In this document: positions 1 through 5,539 of the stretch, one piece after another
Layout: each line of letters begins with the position of its first letter
How positions within the stretch are numbered: position 1 is the stretch's first letter
DNA from: Pseudomonadales bacterium
GTDB taxonomy: Bacteria > Pseudomonadota > Gammaproteobacteria > Pseudomonadales > Azotimanducaceae
Direction of reading: 5' to 3'
DNA length: 7,226 nucleotides
Assembly (NCBI GenBank): GCA_029244465.1
Contig: JAQWQN010000218.1
Span: 1-7,226, forward strand
Notes under the pieces: generated by a model
The model's input: only the letters and a program-made list of their open reading frames with translations
Database searches by the model: none
What the model was told of the DNA's origin: nothing
Made by a program: the position numbers and the translations under genes

Positions 1-1
1 G

Positions 2-508
2 GCAAAACGTCTGTCACCGGGAGACGAGGTGATCGTGCTGGAAGGAACTCGCACTTCGTTTAACGCACAGCAGCGCTTGCTCGGGTTCCAGGAAGCGATG
101 CTAACCGCTGGAGCTACGATTGTGGACAAGCAATCCGCTAACTGGGAGATGACTCCTGCCAATACAATTACTACCGCAATGTTGACCGCGAACCCAGATG
201 TCAGAGCAATATTGGCAGCGAACGACAATATGGCACTCGGCGCTATGGCAGCAGTACGTGCGGCCGGCCGCGACGCCAAAGGCAAAGGTAAAGATCAGAT
301 CCTGATTGTTGGTTTCGATAACATAACGGCTGTGCAGCAGGCTATCCAAGCAGGCAAGATTCTAGCGACCGTAGATCAACATGCAGATCAACTTGCCGTG
401 TTTGGCATCGATTTCGCCCTAGCGATACTCGCATCTGAACAACTGCCGTCACAAAATCATGAAACACCAGTGGATTTGATCACCATCGCAAACTTATCCG
501 GCGACTAG
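2..508 (+). CDS. Sugar ABC transporter periplasmic substrate-binding protein (RbsB-like), 5' truncated
   Basis: This is the C-terminal part of a periplasmic binding protein of the ribose/galactose (CUT2) class, which would capture a sugar or sugar-like solute and deliver it to the membrane permease. The frame is open from base 2 (Ala-Lys-Arg-Leu-Ser-Pro-Gly-Asp), so the true start lies left of the window; a GTG at 29 is internal and is not the start. About 168 residues are visible, roughly half the usual 300-330. Family hallmarks are the NDNMALGAMAAVRAAGR segment (from base 221), the VGFDN strand (near 310) and the hinge/ligand segment ILATVDQHADQLAVFGIDFA (near 358-417). The visible part is intact up to TAG at 506-508. 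It lies 19 bases upstream of the ATPase gene, in the same operon. The ligand cannot be read from this fragment. Confidence 0.9.
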   Translation, partial: AKRLSPGDEVIVLEGTRTSFNAQQRLLGFQEAMLTAGATIVDKQSANWEMTPANTITTAMLTANPDVRAILAANDNMALGAMAAVRAAGRDAKGKGKDQILIVGFDNITAVQQAIQAGKILATVDQHADQLAVFGIDFALAILASEQLPSQNHETPVDLITIANLSGD

Positions 509-527
509 GGGCTTTCGCCAGAATCTC

Positions 528-2012
528 ATGACCCTGGTCGAACTTACCGATGTTTGTAAACGCTACGCCGGACCGGTGCTAAGAGATGTTTCGCTTTCAC
601 TCGCTGCTGGCGAAATTCACGGGTTAGTCGGTGCCAACGGTGCCGGGAAATCGACGTTGTGCAACATCATTGCGGGAATTGTTCAGTCCGACTCAGGTGC
701 GATTCGTATCGACGGACAAAACATATCTGTGCACACACGCTCGCAGCTGCGCAATTTAGGCGTGCAATACGTGCAGCAAGAGCTAAACCAAGTGCCCACG
801 TTGTCCGTTGCGGACAATCTGTTTTTGCATGCCCTGCCAAGCCGCTGGGGAGTGTTGGATCAAAAAGCCCTCGACCTTCGTGCGCGCAGCGTCTTAGCTG
901 AAGTTGGTCTCCAGGATCTGGCCCCAAAGACACGACTTAGCGATCTCGGGGTCGGTACACGCCAGCTGATTGCAATCGCGTCGACGCTTGCTGGGAAGGG
1001 TCGCGTGCTTATCCTTGATGAGCCTACTTCGGCATTGTCGGAGCACGAAAGCGAATTTCTATTCGATCGGATCGCTGCGATTGCGGCGACGGGTGTATGC
1101 GTTATTTACGTGAGTCATAAGTTGAACGAGGTGCTTGCAATCTGTGACCGAGTGAGCGTGCTGAGAGACGGACAACTGGTCGCAAACGTTGCAACAAAAA
1201 GCGTTAACCAAGATGACTTGCTGAGCTACATTTCGGGGCAGTCGCAAACCCCGAAAATGCACTTTGTTAGCCATATGCAAAGTACCGTTGCCTTGCGTGT
1301 AACCGGCAGTGCTAGGGCTTTCAAGTTGATAAGTACGCTCGAACTTGCTCATGGCGAGCGCCTCGGCATCGCCGGTTTAGTCGGCGCAGGTCGAAGCGAA
1401 CTCTTACATACAATTTTCGGTTCATCGAGGGTTGCCAACCAAGGCACTATCGAAATCAATGGCCAGCAATCACCACTATTCCGCAATCCTCAGGCTGCCC
1501 GATTAGCAGGCATAGCCCTCGTTTCAGAAGATCGACAGAAGGACGGCCTTCTCTTGAGCCAGTCGATCGCGACTAACGTCAACCTGATCAATCCACCACA
1601 ACAGGCAGGGTTTATCCGCAAGTCAGCGTTTGAGCGCCAAGCCAGTGAAAGTACATCCAACTTAGAGATTAAATGCCGCGGAATGCAACAGACCATGACC
1701 GAACTCAGCGGCGGCAATCAGCAGAAAGTCGTACTCGCCAAGTGGTTGGTGACCGAACCGTCTATTCTCTTACTGGATGAGCCGACCAGGGGGGTTGACG
1801 CGGCAGCGCGACAACGCATTCACAAGGCCATTGCCAATTTAGCGAAGCAAGGTCTTGGCGTCATTTGGGTGTCCAGCGAACTCGACGAACTCAGAGACAA
1901 CTGCGATCGTATCCTTACCGTTCGAGATGGACAGATTAGCGGGACTTTTGATCGCAGCAATTGGGACCAAGATCGAATAACTCGAGCAATGTTTACGGAA
2001 ACAACAGCGTGA
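528..2012 (+). CDS. CUT2-family sugar ABC transporter ATP-binding protein (RbsA/MglA/XylG type)
   Basis: This 494-residue cytoplasmic ATPase contains two fused nucleotide-binding domains and would energise the import of the ligand bound by the preceding protein. NBD1 has an A-loop Tyr13, Walker A GANGAGKST (35-43), Q-loop near Gln83/84, a degenerate signature LGVGTRQ (140-146), Walker B VLILDEP (160-166) and H-loop His197. NBD2 has a degenerate Walker A with Arg in place of the Lys (GLVGAGRSEL, 283-292), a canonical signature LSGGNQQK (393-400), Walker B ILLLDEPTRGVD (413-424) and Ser450 in place of the H-loop His (VIWVSSE). This asymmetry, with one competent ATP site, is normal for RbsA-like proteins. 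Length is typical for the family. The ATG at 528 gives the expected N-terminus directly before the first strand; no strong ribosome binding site is visible, so translation may be coupled to the upstream gene. The substrate is not determinable. Confidence 0.96.
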   Translation: MTLVELTDVCKRYAGPVLRDVSLSLAAGEIHGLVGANGAGKSTLCNIIAGIVQSDSGAIRIDGQNISVHTRSQLRNLGVQYVQQELNQVPTLSVADNLFLHALPSRWGVLDQKALDLRARSVLAEVGLQDLAPKTRLSDLGVGTRQLIAIASTLAGKGRVLILDEPTSALSEHESEFLFDRIAAIAATGVCVIYVSHKLNEVLAICDRVSVLRDGQLVANVATKSVNQDDLLSYISGQSQTPKMHFVSHMQSTVALRVTGSARAFKLISTLELAHGERLGIAGLVGAGRSELLHTIFGSSRVANQGTIEINGQQSPLFRNPQAARLAGIALVSEDRQKDGLLLSQSIATNVNLINPPQQAGFIRKSAFERQASESTSNLEIKCRGMQQTMTELSGGNQQKVVLAKWLVTEPSILLLDEPTRGVDAAARQRIHKAIANLAKQGLGVIWVSSELDELRDNCDRILTVRDGQISGTFDRSNWDQDRITRAMFTETTA

Positions 2013-2950
2013 CCAGCCTCATCGCTCGGTATGGACAGGCGGCTGGCCTCATCATTGCTCTCCTCGCACTGGTGGTCATTTTCAGCATCTTAGGCAACGG
2101 TTTTTTCTCGATGCGCACGTTGATCAGCATCAGTAACCAAATACCCGATCTAACATTCGTTGCTGTAGGCATGACGCTGGTTCTCATCGCTGGCGGTATC
2201 GACTTGTCGGTTGGATCTTTGCTCGCTCTGTGTTCTGCCGTACTGGGCATGGCCATGGTTGATGCTGACTTGGGACTCGGTATTGCTATCGTTCTTGCCG
2301 CCATAACGGGTATCGTCTGTGGCTTGGTCAGCGGTTCCATCACCGTGTTTACTGGCGTTCCAGCATTTATTGTCACACTAGGGATGTTGGAGATCGCGCG
2401 AGGACTGGCTTATTTGGTCTCAGATTCGCAAACGCTGTACATCGGTGAGTCGATAGAAATCGTTGCCTATCCGCTACCAGGGTTAGGGATATCCGCAGCC
2501 TACGTTGCCGCACTCGGCGTCGTTATTCTCGGGCATGTGCTCCTCACACGAACCGTGTTTGGTCGTTACCTGATCGCGATTGGTACTAATGAAGATACTG
2601 TGTATATGGCAGGCATCAACCCTCGGCCCTATCGCATCGCGGTATTTGCCTTGTCAGGGTTTCTATGCGCGCTGGCTGCTCTGTCACAGAGTGCTCGGTT
2701 AGGTAGCGCCGATCCCAACGCTGCAATCGGTCTTGAACTCTCTGCCATCGCAGCGGCCGTCATCGGCGGGACGAGTCTCATGGGTGGTCGTGGCTCTGTT
2801 GCCATGACCTTCGTCGGCGTACTGGTCATCTCGGTTCTGCAAACCGGTTTAGCGTCAGTTGGTGCAGATGAGCCGAGCAAACGAATCATCACGGGGGCAG
2901 TCATTGTCGTTGCCGCGTTGGTCGACGTCTGGAGAAACAGAAACGAATAA
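2009..2950 (+). CDS. CUT2-family sugar ABC transporter permease (RbsC-like)
   Basis: This 313-residue polytopic inner-membrane protein forms the transport channel for the binding protein and ATPase encoded upstream. It shows about nine to ten hydrophobic segments. Two motifs mark the branched BPD_transp_2 family: GMTLVLIAGGIDLSVGS (54-70) near the N-terminus and GLELSAIAAAVIGGTS followed by LMGGRGS (241-263) near the C-terminus. The GTG at 2009 is preferred because it overlaps the ATPase stop by four bases (GTGA), has a GGAA about eight bases upstream, and gives an N-terminus leading straight into the first membrane helix. A TTG at 1961 in the same frame would add 16 polar residues and overlap the ATPase by 52 bases. 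Only one permease is present, so it would act as a homodimer unless a partner lies elsewhere. Confidence 0.94.
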   Translation: MTSLIARYGQAAGLIIALLALVVIFSILGNGFFSMRTLISISNQIPDLTFVAVGMTLVLIAGGIDLSVGSLLALCSAVLGMAMVDADLGLGIAIVLAAITGIVCGLVSGSITVFTGVPAFIVTLGMLEIARGLAYLVSDSQTLYIGESIEIVAYPLPGLGISAAYVAALGVVILGHVLLTRTVFGRYLIAIGTNEDTVYMAGINPRPYRIAVFALSGFLCALAALSQSARLGSADPNAAIGLELSAIAAAVIGGTSLMGGRGSVAMTFVGVLVISVLQTGLASVGADEPSKRIITGAVIVVAALVDVWRNRNE

Positions 2951-2987
2951 CAACATGCTGCTTGCCCGCATTGATCAGGCCGTAACT

Positions 2988-3001
2988 GGATCTACTGATC
3001 C
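2988..3001. terminator. Weak dyad between convergent genes, possible terminator
   Basis: The 41-base convergent gap between the permease and crotonase stop codons leads into a small hairpin GGATC-tact-GATCC that covers the crotonase stop. A second nested dyad, GATCAG (2973-2978) with CTGATC (2995-3000), overlaps it. Neither is followed by a T-run on either strand, so intrinsic termination is doubtful. These are the only secondary-structure candidates in the gap. Confidence 0.25.
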
Positions 3002-3768
3002 TTGAGAATTGCCCTTGCGCGCGCCTGTACCAGCAATCGTCGCTCTGCGACAACGTCTGCCGGAGGACTTTTATGTCGCCGACAAATATCTACTTCGTAG
3101 GTCATTGCATCGCCTAACGAGAGATCGTAGGCGTGGTCGATTTGACGTTTGTATTCATTCATAACCTCCGGAACACACGACCGCATGTCTTGCGCCAGTT
3201 GGTGGCAAGTCGGTAGCAAGTCCTCTGCCGCAACTACCCGGTTGACCAGGCCCCATTCGTACGCGGTTGCCGCGCTTAGAAAGTTACCCGTCAAAGAAAG
3301 CTCTTTGGCTCTTGCCAGACCGACAGCGCGAGACAATCGTGCCCCGAGTCCCCAGCCTGCGATTAAGCCAACCCGGGCATGAGTGTCCGCAAATCTTGCC
3401 TCGGGTGTCACGACCAATAAGTCGCAGGACAAGGAGATTTCAAACCCTCCAGTTATGGCAACGCCATTGATCGCGCCAATGATGGGTTTATTAACTGCGC
3501 GCAATAGCGAAGGCGGGTCTGCCGGTTGTGGGCCGCTCTGGTGGCGCGAATGACTACCCATCTCTTTCAAATCGAGACCAGCGCAGAAACCCCTACCAGC
3601 ACCGGTCAAGATCACAACACCGATATCGTTGTCCGTCCGTAAATCCGTTAACACTTCTTGCAGCGCCCACCGCAACTCTAGCGATAACGCATTCATTTGA
3701 TTCGGGCGATTCAACGTCAAGGTGGCAACGCCATCCTTTTTCTCTACCAATAAGACGGACTCTGGCAT
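2992..3768 (-). CDS. Enoyl-CoA hydratase/isomerase (crotonase) family protein with Glu-to-His change
   Basis: This 258-residue protein has the crotonase fold and would act on an acyl-CoA thioester in the cytoplasm. The substrate-binding start TLTLNRP (16-22) leads to the oxyanion-hole segments GRGFCAGLDLKEM (58-70) and NGVAITGGFEISLSCD (101-116), followed by the FADTHARVGLIAGWG segment (126-140). Compared with rat mitochondrial crotonase, Glu110 matches the first catalytic Glu (E144), while the second (E164) is replaced by His130. The ADTHARVG version recurs in some EchA-type paralogues, so the reaction need not be classical hydration. ATG at 3768 is chosen because AGGAGG lies five bases upstream and the fold begins directly after it; the frame stays open upstream to a start at 3846, but that 26-residue extension is unlike the family. 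It is divergent from the thiolase-like gene and probably belongs to the same pathway. Confidence 0.9.
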   Translation of the reverse strand: MPESVLLVEKKDGVATLTLNRPNQMNALSLELRWALQEVLTDLRTDNDIGVVILTGAGRGFCAGLDLKEMGSHSRHQSGPQPADPPSLLRAVNKPIIGAINGVAITGGFEISLSCDLLVVTPEARFADTHARVGLIAGWGLGARLSRAVGLARAKELSLTGNFLSAATAYEWGLVNRVVAAEDLLPTCHQLAQDMRSCVPEVMNEYKRQIDHAYDLSLGDAMTYEVDICRRHKSPPADVVAERRLLVQARARAILKDQ

Positions 3769-3773
3769 CTCAA

Positions 3774-3779
3774 CCTCCT
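3774..3779 (-). promoter_or_regulatory. Ribosome binding site of the crotonase gene
   Basis: A perfect AGGAGG on the - strand is separated by five bases (TTGAG) from the ATG at 3768. It decides the start in favour of this Met over the longer in-frame candidate at 3846, which has no comparable site. Confidence 0.85.
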
Positions 3780-3804
3780 GCAAGTGTTCGCGTAAACAAA
3801 CCAC

Positions 3805-3830
3805 ATCTGTACGTTGCCGGCAATACAGAT
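3805..3830. promoter_or_regulatory. Putative operator: compound inverted repeat in the divergent promoter region
   Basis: Outer arms ATCTGTA (3805-3811) and TACAGAT (3824-3830) are perfect reverse complements, seven bases each. Between them lies a perfect ten-base palindrome TTGCCGGCAA (3814-3823), offset by one half-step so the outer and inner dyads share almost the same centre. Its place, 37-62 bases upstream of the crotonase start and about 90 bases before the thiolase-like start, fits an operator controlling one or both divergent units. A palindrome with a central CG step is common for LacI-type operators, but no regulator gene lies in the window, so the binding protein is unknown. An mRNA hairpin in the crotonase leader is the alternative reading. 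Confidence 0.5.
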
Positions 3831-3905
3831 CAGCATTTGCATACAAAGGTAGGTACGTGGAAAGATCCCTGCTCTACAAGAATTGATCTTGCATCATCAC
3901 TACAT

Positions 3906-3912
3906 GGAGGTG
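3906..3912 (+). promoter_or_regulatory. Ribosome binding site supporting a TTG start for the thiolase-like gene
   Basis: GGAGGTG sits seven bases before the TTG at 3920. No ATG or GTG in the correct frame is near it: the ATG at 3904 and GTG at 3911 are in other frames. This supports TTG initiation. Confidence 0.7.
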
Positions 3913-3919
3913 GCAAACG

Positions 3920-5095
3920 TTGTCGATTAATCTGAGGGGAAGTGTCGCGATCATCGGCATGGGGGAAACAGAGGTTGGTGTCTTACGTGGCCAAGGATCC
4001 ACAGAGCTATGTGCAGAAGCTGCGCGACTCGCTTTGCTCGACGCCGGCATCACCAAGGCCGAAATTGATGGTCTTGTCACCTGCAACCCTTGGGTAGAGC
4101 CGCATTTGTATCATGCGGAGATGTTCTCTGAGTACATGCAAATTTTTCCCAGTTTTTGCATGACGCTAAACGCTGGCGGCGCAACCACGCTAACTGCGGT
4201 ACTGCGCGCCGCCAGTGCCATTGTTACAGGCGTATGTGAAACGGTACTGATTACGCATGGCGACAATCCGCGTAGCGGCATGACCGGCGCCGAGACCGGC
4301 GCAAAGATGACCACCACTATGAATCCGCAGTTTGAGCTTCCTTATGGCGTGCCGTTGACCAACGGCTACGGCATGGCTGCGCGGGCCCATATGCATGAAT
4401 ATGGTACGACCTCAGAACAACTCGCCCAAGTTGCCGTTTCAGCAAGGAAACACGCAAGCCTTAATCCCGCAGCAGAAATGCGCGACCTAATCACTATTGG
4501 CGATGTCCTTAATTCGCCCGTGGTCGCCGATCCTCTGCATGCGCTCGACTGCTCTCTTTGGTCGGACGGCGGTGGTGCAGTCATCGTGGTTGCCGCTGAG
4601 CGCGCAAAAGACTTTCCTAATAAACCCGTGTTTTTCTTAGGCTGCGGCGAAGGTCACTGGCACGAACATCTGTTCCAAGCCCGCTCTTTGACCACCACCG
4701 CGGCAAGTGAGTCCGGCCCCCGAGCCTTCACGATGGCGGGACTTGGACCACAGGATATGGACTTCGCACAGGTCTATGACTGCTTTACCCCGGTGGCAAT
4801 TATGGAGCTCGAAGATCTTGGGTTTTGTGCCAAAGGCGAGGGTGGCGGGTTTGTTGAAAACGGCAATATCGAACTGGGTGGCACCATTCCGGTAAATACC
4901 CACGGCGGCCTTCTCTCGCACTCCCACACAGGCCACCCCGGCACAATGTTTGCGCTCACAGAGTCGGTAACACAGCTACGGGGTACGGGTGGTGATCGCC
5001 AAGTAGCCGGTGCTGAGGTTGGTCTTGTGCATGGTCAAGGGGGCGTGATATCCAGTCACTCGACGCTGATCCTCGGAACGGAGGCAACGCTATGA
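3920..5095 (+). CDS. Thiolase-like protein (SCP-x/Ltp2-type), catalytic cysteines absent
   Basis: This 391-residue protein has the thiolase fold: VAIIGMGETEVG (9-20), AARLALLDAGI (34-44) and EIDGL (48-52), the active-site loop TLNAGGATTLTAV (82-94), YDCFTPVA from Tyr286, NTHGG (326-330) and GHPG (338-341), ending with HGQGG (371-375). By alignment with SCP-x thiolases, Gly87 occupies the position of the nucleophilic Cys, and the C-terminal loop has no Cys where thiolases carry the acid/base one. It therefore cannot run the classical Claisen chemistry. The gene overlaps the downstream DUF35 gene by four bases (ATGA). In known systems such partners form a complex; Ltp2-ChsH2 is a retro-aldolase cleaving a beta-hydroxyacyl-CoA steroid side chain. 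An aldolase-like role is inferred for this protein. His328, His334, His336 and His339 form a His-rich stretch near the active site. The start is TTG with a good ribosome binding site. Confidence 0.9.
   Translation: MSINLRGSVAIIGMGETEVGVLRGQGSTELCAEAARLALLDAGITKAEIDGLVTCNPWVEPHLYHAEMFSEYMQIFPSFCMTLNAGGATTLTAVLRAASAIVTGVCETVLITHGDNPRSGMTGAETGAKMTTTMNPQFELPYGVPLTNGYGMAARAHMHEYGTTSEQLAQVAVSARKHASLNPAAEMRDLITIGDVLNSPVVADPLHALDCSLWSDGGGAVIVVAAERAKDFPNKPVFFLGCGEGHWHEHLFQARSLTTTAASESGPRAFTMAGLGPQDMDFAQVYDCFTPVAIMELEDLGFCAKGEGGGFVENGNIELGGTIPVNTHGGLLSHSHTGHPGTMFALTESVTQLRGTGGDRQVAGAEVGLVHGQGGVISSHSTLILGTEATL
5080..5084 (+). promoter_or_regulatory. Ribosome binding site of the DUF35 gene
   Basis: GGAGG lies seven bases upstream of the ATG at 5092, inside the last codons of the thiolase-like gene. 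Together with the ATGA overlap it indicates coupled, roughly stoichiometric translation of the two proteins. Confidence 0.75.
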
Positions 5096-5502
5096 GTAAC
5101 AAACCAATCCCCAAGACAACCCCAGAAACGGAATACTTTTGGTCGGGCTGCGCAGCGGGTGAGCTGAGGCTACAACACTGCAGGAGCTGCGGCCACGTGC
5201 AGTACCCAGCGCGTAAACTCTGCTCAGGATGTTTCGCTCAAGATGTGGAATGGCGGCGCGCATCAGGGCGAGGAAAGGTCCGTAGCTGGAGCGTCGTAGT
5301 CGCCCCTGGCGCTCCAGGGTTTGAATCCGAGGTGCCCTTTGTTAGCGTACTCGTCGCGCTCGACGAGGGACCAACGATGCTATCCGTGCTGCGGGACTGC
5401 GCGCCGGAAGCGGTCGAGTTTGGACAAGCTGTGACGGTGATTTTCGAGCAACGCGATGAATCCGTATACGTGCCTTATTTCAAACCACTGATCGGTGAAT
5501 AA
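5092..5502 (+). CDS. DUF35 zinc-ribbon/OB-fold protein (acyl-CoA-binding partner of the thiolase-like protein)
   Basis: This 136-residue protein has the two-part DUF35 layout. An N-terminal helix with TEYFWSGCAAGELRLQHC leads into a rubredoxin-like zinc ribbon with Cys30, Cys33, Cys44 and Cys47 (CRSCG and CSGC), all present. An OB-fold domain follows, from about residue 58 (SGRGKVRSWSVV) to the VYVPYFKP end. Family members bridge thiolase-like enzymes and hold the CoA moiety; examples are ChsH2 with Ltp2 in steroid degradation and the archaeal thiolase/HMG-CoA synthase complex. Here the domain stands alone rather than being fused to a MaoC-like hydratase as in ChsH2. Overlap with the upstream gene indicates that the two products form a complex. 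Length is normal for stand-alone DUF35. Confidence 0.92.
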   Translation: MSNKPIPKTTPETEYFWSGCAAGELRLQHCRSCGHVQYPARKLCSGCFAQDVEWRRASGRGKVRSWSVVVAPGAPGFESEVPFVSVLVALDEGPTMLSVLRDCAPEAVEFGQAVTVIFEQRDESVYVPYFKPLIGE

Positions 5503-5539
5503 CCTGGTCGTTTTTAAACACTCAACCGTAAGTTAGAAC

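Larger units (their letters stand above)
3769..3919. promoter_or_regulatory. Divergent intergenic region between crotonase and thiolase-like genes
   Basis: This 151-base region must carry the promoters for both the - strand crotonase gene and the + strand thiolase-like/DUF35 genes. I could not identify a convincing -35/-10 pair for either direction. It contains the strong dyad at 3805-3830, a weaker dyad AAGATC (3862-3867)/GATCTT (3885-3890), and the two ribosome binding sites at its ends. No coding potential other than an implausible crotonase extension is visible. Confidence 0.6.

Noticed and set aside
1374..1403. Loss of the Walker A lysine and H-loop histidine in the second ATPase domain as a sign of decay
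   Set aside because: Degenerate second-domain motifs of this kind are normal in RbsA/MglA-type fused ATPases; the gene is intact.
1961..2008. A TTG start giving the permease 16 more residues
   Set aside because: It would overlap the ATPase by 52 bases and add a polar Asn/Ser-rich stretch; the GTG at 2009 with the GTGA overlap is a better start.
1993..2376. A 127-codon open frame on the - strand opposite the permease, and similar antisense frames (for example 1059-1352 and 4637-4936)
   Set aside because: They lie wholly opposite conserved genes, have low-complexity or unrecognisable translations and no ribosome binding sites; they are shadows of the real genes.
3769..3846. A 26-residue N-terminal extension of the crotonase, starting at 3846 on the - strand
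   Set aside because: The extension is unlike the family, would cover the putative operator, and lacks a ribosome binding site, whereas ATG 3768 has a perfect AGGAGG.
4135..4162. Eight-base inverted repeat CATGCAAA/TTTGCATG with a 12-base loop
   Set aside because: It is inside the thiolase-like gene about 220 bases past the start, covers conserved fold residues, and has no T-run or other regulatory context.
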